From JAWOJF01 sp046481785 (GTDB lineage Bacteria; Bacteroidota; Ignavibacteria; Ignavibacteriales; Ignavibacteriaceae): DNA of 12,906 bases. The translations under genes were made by a program, and so were the position numbers. The notes below the pieces were generated by a model. It saw only the letters and a list, made by a program, of their open reading frames with translations, searched no databases and was not told the origin of the DNA. Within the stretch, counting starts at the first letter, position 1; each line of letters opens with the position of its first letter. Where the stretch lies: positions 1 through 12,906 of the forward strand of contig JAWOJF010000099.1 in NCBI GenBank assembly GCA_046481785.1, written 5' to 3'. Positions 12,084-12,906 of the stretch are shown here, one piece after another.

Positions 12084-12906
12084 ATGATTATTACTAAAAG
12101 AAATTTTGCAATTCAATTATTAATTCCTATCCTTCTTTTAATATGGTATTCCTGCGGCGATTCACCCACTGATCCTTCCGAAGATCCTGAAATAAGTGAA
12201 GGAAATGTATGGGAACCAGCCGCTGTACTTCCTGATACTGGTAATAGCAGTCATTACGTAAACACATATGATCTTGCCATTGATGAAGTAAACAGCATTT
12301 ATGTGGCAACAGACTTTGCAGGTATATTTAAATCATCTGACGGAGGGAATAGCTGGACTATAAAAAATGATGGATTAAAGGTAAATGAACAAATTACATT
12401 TGAAAAACAATATTTTGTTTTTTCACTTGGAAGTTTCAATGGTCATCTTTTTGCCGGATGCCCGGGGACAATATACCATTCAAGCAACGGCGGTAATAAT
12501 TGGCAGCTTAGTTATCAGGGGATAGAAGATGATCAAACCATTTATTGCTTCAGTTCAGAAGATAATAATGAAATTTATGCAGGCGGGTATCGCATCCTGT
12601 TAAAAACAACAAACTATGGTCAGACATGGGAAAATATTGGATCTGGTTTTAACTGGGATGAAATATATGGTGTTTATGATATTGAATTTAGCAAAGATGG
12701 TTCAATATACGCAGCAACTTATGGGAATCTTTTTAAATCAGTGGACAAAGGAAAAAACTGGACTAATATTGGAGAAGGGCACAATCACATAGAAATTGAT
12801 AGAGAAAATAATATCTATATTGTCTTCCGCAGCTCTGTCTATCTTTCAACTGATAATGCTGCAACATGGACAAAGGTATTTGAATTACAAGCTGATTTTA
12901 ATACTA
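12084..12906 (+). CDS. Asp-box (BNR/sortilin-like) repeat lipoprotein, 3' truncated
   Basis: At least 274 residues, continuing past the right window edge. Residues 1-24 form a lipoprotein signal: basic start (K5, R6), hydrophobic core LLIPILLLIWYSC, and C24 as the likely lipidated Cys (the -1 Ser and -2 Tyr give a weak lipobox). A Pro/Asp/Glu-rich linker follows (25-50), then a beta-propeller built on Asp-box motifs: SSDGGNSW (84-91), SSNGGNNW (133-140), TTNYGQTW (175-182), SVDKGKNW (219-226) and STDNAATW (255-262), at 36-49-residue spacing. Each repeat is preceded by a strand such as IYVATDFAGIFKS or EIYAGGYRILLKT. Such proteins are common surface or secreted proteins in Bacteroidota/Ignavibacteria; they may bind glycans, but no sialidase or other catalytic residues can be assigned. 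AGGGGG (12073-12078) is 5 bases before ATG. Confidence 0.82.
   Translation, partial: MIITKRNFAIQLLIPILLLIWYSCGDSPTDPSEDPEISEGNVWEPAAVLPDTGNSSHYVNTYDLAIDEVNSIYVATDFAGIFKSSDGGNSWTIKNDGLKVNEQITFEKQYFVFSLGSFNGHLFAGCPGTIYHSSNGGNNWQLSYQGIEDDQTIYCFSSEDNNEIYAGGYRILLKTTNYGQTWENIGSGFNWDEIYGVYDIEFSKDGSIYAATYGNLFKSVDKGKNWTNIGEGHNHIEIDRENNIYIVFRSSVYLSTDNAATWTKVFELQADFNT

Noticed and set aside
1..12906. Defence island, prophage or mobile-element signatures
   Set aside because: No transposase, integrase, nuclease, reverse transcriptase, toxin-antitoxin pair or CRISPR repeat was found on either strand.

Overview
The window is about 12.9 kb of AT-rich, gene-dense bacterial chromosome. It shows no CRISPR array, insertion sequence, integrase, tRNA or rRNA. 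Several traits suggest a Gram-negative member of the Bacteroidota/Chlorobiota/Ignavibacteria lineage: Spi/lipobox lipoproteins, a secreted FN3-like protein, an Asp-box (sortilin/BNR-like) surface lipoprotein, an E. coli-type NADP isocitrate dehydrogenase, a SpoIID-domain lipoprotein in a non-spore-former context, and an ytxH/DUF948 pair. Ignavibacteria is my best guess. It is inferred from gene content and style, not from a marker gene.

Layout. Positions 1-1289 hold the 3' part of a GH35-like beta-galactosidase with a DUF5597-type C-terminus. A small VOC (glyoxalase-fold) protein follows at 1328-1786. An MFS drug-type exporter runs convergently on the minus strand (1808-3019), only 21 bases from the VOC stop. 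A roughly 260-base divergent intergenic region then drives a rightward set: a secreted FN3-like protein (3278-3688), a SpoIID/LytB-domain lipoprotein (3696-5063), a Maf nucleotide pyrophosphatase (5166-5762), and a flippase-like (LPG_synthase_TM) membrane protein overlapping maf by 17 bases (5746-6708). Next is isocitrate dehydrogenase icd (6758-8008), flanked on both sides by small palindromes.

The segment 8009-9150 is a small envelope module. It has a 29-aa single-TM microprotein with a perfect Shine-Dalgarno (8057-8146), a promoter region with three 12-bp tandem repeats, a YtxH-family protein (8339-8755) and a DUF948/YtxG-like protein (8758-9150). It is followed by an atypical EF-G-like translational GTPase (9294-11387) whose G3 and G4 motifs differ from the consensus, an intrinsic terminator, an Ap4A-phosphorylase-type HIT protein (11496-11996), and the 5' part of an Asp-box repeat lipoprotein running off the right edge (12084-12906).

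Together the genes look like ordinary housekeeping and envelope functions: central carbon (icd), nucleotide hygiene (maf, HIT), cell wall (SpoIID), membrane lipids (flippase), stress-type envelope proteins (ytxH/DUF948) and translation. The most distinctive items are the YtxH-like microprotein with its neighbouring 12-bp repeat array, the EF-G-like protein with a Tyr in G3 and a Glu in G4, an apparently leaderless promoter at 3243-3278, and a strong terminator ending 11 bases before the HIT start codon.
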